The notes under the pieces were generated by a model. The model ran no database searches. It was not told the DNA's origin and saw only the letters and a program-made list of their open reading frames with translations. The translations under genes were made by a program, and so were the position numbers. A stretch of DNA of 55,477 bases from Bacteroides propionicifaciens DSM 19291 = JCM 14649 (GTDB lineage: Bacteria > Bacteroidota > Bacteroidia > Bacteroidales > Bacteroidaceae). The DNA lies in contig NZ_AQWS01000012.1 of NCBI RefSeq assembly GCF_000375405.1, positions 1-55,477 on the forward strand, given 5' to 3'. Within the stretch, counting starts at the first letter, position 1; the number at the start of each line of letters is the position of its first letter. Of this stretch, positions 53,302 to 55,477 are shown one piece after another.

Positions 53302-54807
53302 ATGACATTTACAGCAGAGAACATCTTATTAATAGGATCAGTACTCCTATTTGTTAGCATCGTAGTTAGCAAAACAGGTTACAAGTTTGGTGTCCCTACC
53401 CTATTATTATTCCTCGTCGTAGGTATGGTATTTGGTACCGATGGCATTGGCCTGCAATTCAACGATACTGGTGAAGCTCAATTTATTGGTATGGTAGCCT
53501 TGAGCATAATCCTGTTTTCGGGCGGTATGGATACCAAATATAAAGAGATTAAGCCCATAATCTTCCCTGGAATAGTCTTATCCACTCTGGGGGTATTATT
53601 TACGGCCCTTCTCACGGGACTCTTTATATTCTTTATATCGGATATGTCGTGGACAAACATACATTTGCCACTAACAACTTCACTCCTACTAGCTGCAACT
53701 ATGTCGTCAACTGACTCTGCCTCAGTATTCGCTATTTTGCGTTCGCAGAAGATGAACCTAAAAGAGAACCTGCGCCCTATGCTTGAGCTTGAGAGTGGTA
53801 GTAACGACCCAATGGCCTTTATGCTAACAATAGTGCTGATTCAATTTATTGAATCGACCGGAATGGGACCTGGAACAATAGCCCTGTCCTTTCTGACACA
53901 GTTTGTTGTCGGCGGTGTGGTAGGTTATTTACTTGGCAAATTCTTAATCTATATTATCAATAAGATTGATATCGGCAACTCATCACTCTACCCCATCTTA
54001 GTGGTTTCGTTTATATTCTTTACTTTTTCTATTACTGATGCACTCAAGGGTAACGGCTATTTAGCAGTATATATTGCAGGTATGTTGGTGGGTAATAATA
54101 AAATAGTATACCGTAAAGAGATTGCCTCTTTTATGGATGGATTTAGCTGGTTATTCCAGATCATTATGTTCTTAACACTCGGACTACTTGTAAACCCTCA
54201 CGAGTTACTTAGCATAGCACCAGCGGCTATTCTTATTGGTGTATTTATGATTGTAATAGGCCGTCCCGTAAGTGTATTCTTATGTCTTACACCTTTTAGA
54301 AAAATATCGCTTAAAGCCAAGCATTTTGTCTCATGGGTAGGTCTTAGAGGCGCTGTTCCGATTATTTTTGCAACATACCCTGTGATGCATAATGTGCCTG
54401 GAGCAAATGTTATTTTTAATATTGTGTTCTTCATCACTATTCTTTCGTTAGTGATACAAGGTACCTCAATCTCTTTTGTAGCCAATCTGCTGCACTTATC
54501 TACTCCTCTTGATGATGATTCCAACCAATTTGGAATTGAGCTACCTGAGGAGCTAAACACACACTTGTTTGAGGTTACAGTCAACGACAACATGTTACGA
54601 CATGGTAAAACACTTAAAGAGGTAAATACGCCACAAGGTACTCTGGTTATGCTAATCAAGCGAGACGATCAGTTCTTAATTCCTAATGGCTCTCTGACTC
54701 TTCATGTAGACGATCTTCTGCTTCTGATTTCAGAACAAGATAAAACCATGACCGAACAAGCAGCACTAAAAGCCAAAATGGAAATGATGGAAGATGACCC
54801 TGAGTAA
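53302..54807 (+). CDS. K+/H+ (CPA1) antiporter, CvrA/NhaP2-like
   Basis: A 501-aa inner-membrane antiporter. About twelve hydrophobic helices cover residues 5-395; GVPTLLLFLVVGMVFGTDGIG, TMSSTDSASVFAILRSQ and LELESGSNDPMAFMLT (the Asp-containing ion site) are typical of CPA1, as is SWVGLRGAVPIIFATYP. The C-terminal part (about 410-495) is a TrkA-C/RCK-C-like cytoplasmic domain: LFEVTVNDNMLRHGKTLKEVN, LVMLIKRDDQFLIPNGSLTLHVDDLLLLI. This points to the CvrA type, used in K+ and osmotic balance. It is monocistronic with its own terminator. Confidence 0.92.
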   Translation: MTFTAENILLIGSVLLFVSIVVSKTGYKFGVPTLLLFLVVGMVFGTDGIGLQFNDTGEAQFIGMVALSIILFSGGMDTKYKEIKPIIFPGIVLSTLGVLFTALLTGLFIFFISDMSWTNIHLPLTTSLLLAATMSSTDSASVFAILRSQKMNLKENLRPMLELESGSNDPMAFMLTIVLIQFIESTGMGPGTIALSFLTQFVVGGVVGYLLGKFLIYIINKIDIGNSSLYPILVVSFIFFTFSITDALKGNGYLAVYIAGMLVGNNKIVYRKEIASFMDGFSWLFQIIMFLTLGLLVNPHELLSIAPAAILIGVFMIVIGRPVSVFLCLTPFRKISLKAKHFVSWVGLRGAVPIIFATYPVMHNVPGANVIFNIVFFITILSLVIQGTSISFVANLLHLSTPLDDDSNQFGIELPEELNTHLFEVTVNDNMLRHGKTLKEVNTPQGTLVMLIKRDDQFLIPNGSLTLHVDDLLLLISEQDKTMTEQAALKAKMEMMEDDPE

Positions 54808-54815
54808 GAAGGAAT

Positions 54816-54846
54816 AAAATAATAGTGGGTCTCCGACTATTATTTT
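54816..54846 (+). terminator. Terminator after the antiporter gene
   Basis: AAAATAATAGT (54816-54826) pairs perfectly with ACTATTATTTT (54836-54846) over a 9-base loop; T-rich sequence follows. Confidence 0.75.
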
Positions 54847-54912
54847 AATTTACTGATTATAAATAAGATAAAGATCTGTCGTGATTTTTGATGTAAATAT
54901 TATCGAATAATA

Positions 54913-54944
54913 TTTGCTAAGTCAAAAAGTTCAACTTATATTTG
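54913..54944 (+). promoter_or_regulatory. Promoter of tRNA-Ser
   Basis: TTTG (54913-54916), a 20-bp spacer and TATATTTG (54937-54944) are a perfect match to the Bacteroidetes consensus, 28 bp before the mature tRNA start. It is the best promoter in the window. Confidence 0.85.
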
Positions 54945-54972
54945 CATCGCATTTGGGAGCAAATGCTGCACA

Positions 54973-55059
54973 GGAAGCTTGGGTGAGTGGCTGAAACCAA
55001 CAGTTTGCTAAACTGTCGAACGGGCAACTGTTCCGGGGGTTCGAATCCCCCAGCTTCCG
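54973..55059 (+). tRNA. tRNA-Ser (anticodon GCT)
   Basis: A class II tRNA of 87 nt. The acceptor stem GGAAGCT pairs with AGCTTCC, the D-arm region reads GTGAGTGGCTGAAA, the anticodon loop is TTGCTAA (anticodon GCT, reading AGC/AGU), a long variable arm follows, and the T-loop is TTCGAAT in GGGGG/CCCCC. Discriminator G is the serine identity base. CCA is not encoded. Confidence 0.95.
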
Positions 55060-55065
55060 CCGCCT

Positions 55066-55099
55066 AAAAAGGATTACTTATATAAGTAATCCTTTTTTT
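55066..55099 (+). terminator. Terminator of tRNA-Ser
   Basis: AAAAAGGATTACTTA (55066-55080) pairs with TAAGTAATCCTTTTT (55083-55097), followed by more T. It lies seven bases after the tRNA. Confidence 0.9.
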
Positions 55100-55250
55100 A
55101 TTATATATACCTATCAGCATTGGGTAATACTAAAACCACAGAGCCTCACTCACTCTACCAAAACCAAAGGGTGGTTACACCCAAGTAAGTCGTTTGAGTT
55201 GAGCGAGTAGCTCGTTTTTATTATTGATAAGGAGAAAGTATAAGGAACTA

Positions 55251-55284
55251 AAAGGGCTGTCTAAATCGAATTAGACAGCCCTTT
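55251..55284 (-). terminator. Terminator after the aldolase gene
   Basis: AAAGGGCTGTCTAA (55251-55264) and TTAGACAGCCCTTT (55271-55284) form a perfect 14-bp stem with a 6-base loop, 23 bases beyond the aldolase stop. The rest of 55100-55250 shows only small dyads (GGGTG/CACCC at 55169-55182; CGAG/CTCG with T-run at 55204-55219) and no gene. Confidence 0.85.
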
Positions 55285-55307
55285 ATATATTATAAGAAAA
55301 CTCTAGA

Positions 55308-55477
55308 TTAGTCAACTAGTTTATTAGCTGAACCAAGTACGTTTTCAATTTTGTGCTTGTACACTTTCTTCATGTTTTCACGAGCTGGACCTAAGTATTT
55401 ACGTGGGTCAAACTCACCTGGGTTTGTAGCAAAAACCTCACGAACTGCAGCAGTCATAGCTAGACGGCTATCAGAGT
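55308..55477 (-). CDS. fba: Class II fructose-1,6-bisphosphate aldolase (C-terminal part only)
   Basis: The last 55 residues of a protein running off the right edge: SDSRLAMTAAVREVFATNP, then EFDPRKYLGPARENMKK, then VYKHKIENVLGSANKLVD and stop. The DSRLAMTAAVR block and DPRKYLGPAR are typical of the C-terminus of long class II aldolases, which cleave fructose-1,6-bisphosphate in glycolysis and gluconeogenesis with a zinc ion. The zinc and substrate residues lie outside the window. The gene faces tRNA-Ser. Confidence 0.9.
   Translation of the reverse strand, partial: SDSRLAMTAAVREVFATNPGEFDPRKYLGPARENMKKVYKHKIENVLGSANKLVD

Overview
The window looks like a chromosomal segment of a Bacteroidales bacterium (Bacteroidota), AT-rich by eye. 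Supporting signs are a SusC/SusD-type outer-membrane pair with a DUF3823 lipoprotein, the LpxC-FabZ fusion, carboxynorspermidine decarboxylase, a 34-residue smalltalk-type protein beside an HU-like protein, and many promoters of the Bacteroidetes form TTTG - 19/20 bp - TAnnTTTG. Clear Shine-Dalgarno sites are rare. A flavodiiron protein, a Fe-type superoxide dismutase and menaquinone methylation fit an anaerobe that tolerates some oxygen. Genus and species cannot be given from the sequence alone.

Layout. 1-300: end of an insertion sequence whose transposase ORF runs off the left edge. 301-700: tRNA operon Tyr-Gly-Leu (minus strand) with promoter and terminator. 730-4195 (minus): polyamine gene nspC and a UvrD/PcrA helicase. 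4312-5048: superoxide dismutase. 5229-10861: susC/susD/DUF3823 nutrient-uptake locus, in which susC carries one in-frame TAA. 10862-18001: cobalamin locus, consisting of a promoter with a dyad on its -33 box, a B12 riboswitch, a multi-hairpin leader, permease, ATPase and TonB receptor on the plus strand, and two tandem BtuF-like lipoproteins converging from the minus strand. 18317-20108: an EEP-family enzyme, an HU-like protein and a smalltalk ORF. 20223-26345: phoH, purC, ubiE, aroE, an alpha/beta hydrolase, a TPM-domain protein and LemA. 26504-35755: purM, prfA, pyrF, an HD phosphohydrolase, lpxD, lpxC-fabZ, lpxA, a PRiA4-ORF3 protein and miaA. 35871-41878: a HAD phosphatase, a helicase-TPR fusion, an AsmA-like protein and a Sua5/YrdC protein. 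42223-45382 (minus): nagB, flavodiiron protein, radical SAM protein. 45589-49880: dipeptidyl peptidase IV, lipA and a membrane protein ending in a degenerate Nudix domain. 49846-51472 (minus): tetrapyrrole-methylase-type methyltransferase and fabI. 51703-54807: two HAD phosphatases and a K+/H+-type antiporter. 54913-55099: tRNA-Ser(GCT) with promoter and terminator. 55308-55477: C-terminus of class II fructose-bisphosphate aldolase.

How the genes work together. The clearest system is cobalamin import: outer-membrane receptor, inner-membrane permease and ATPase are in one riboswitch-controlled operon, while the two candidate binding lipoproteins are transcribed separately with no visible B12 box. 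The lpx genes form the early lipid A pathway, with FabZ fused to LpxC so that fatty-acid and lipid A synthesis are physically linked. Most other genes are housekeeping.

The points most worth a second look are the single nonsense codon in an otherwise open susC frame, the membrane protein whose Nudix box has lost its metal-binding glutamates, the dyad on the -33 box of the B12 operon, and the hairpin-rich leader between the aptamer and the first gene. I found no CRISPR array, prophage, rRNA or recognisable defence system. No wholly new system is evident; the degenerate Nudix protein is the closest to an undescribed function.
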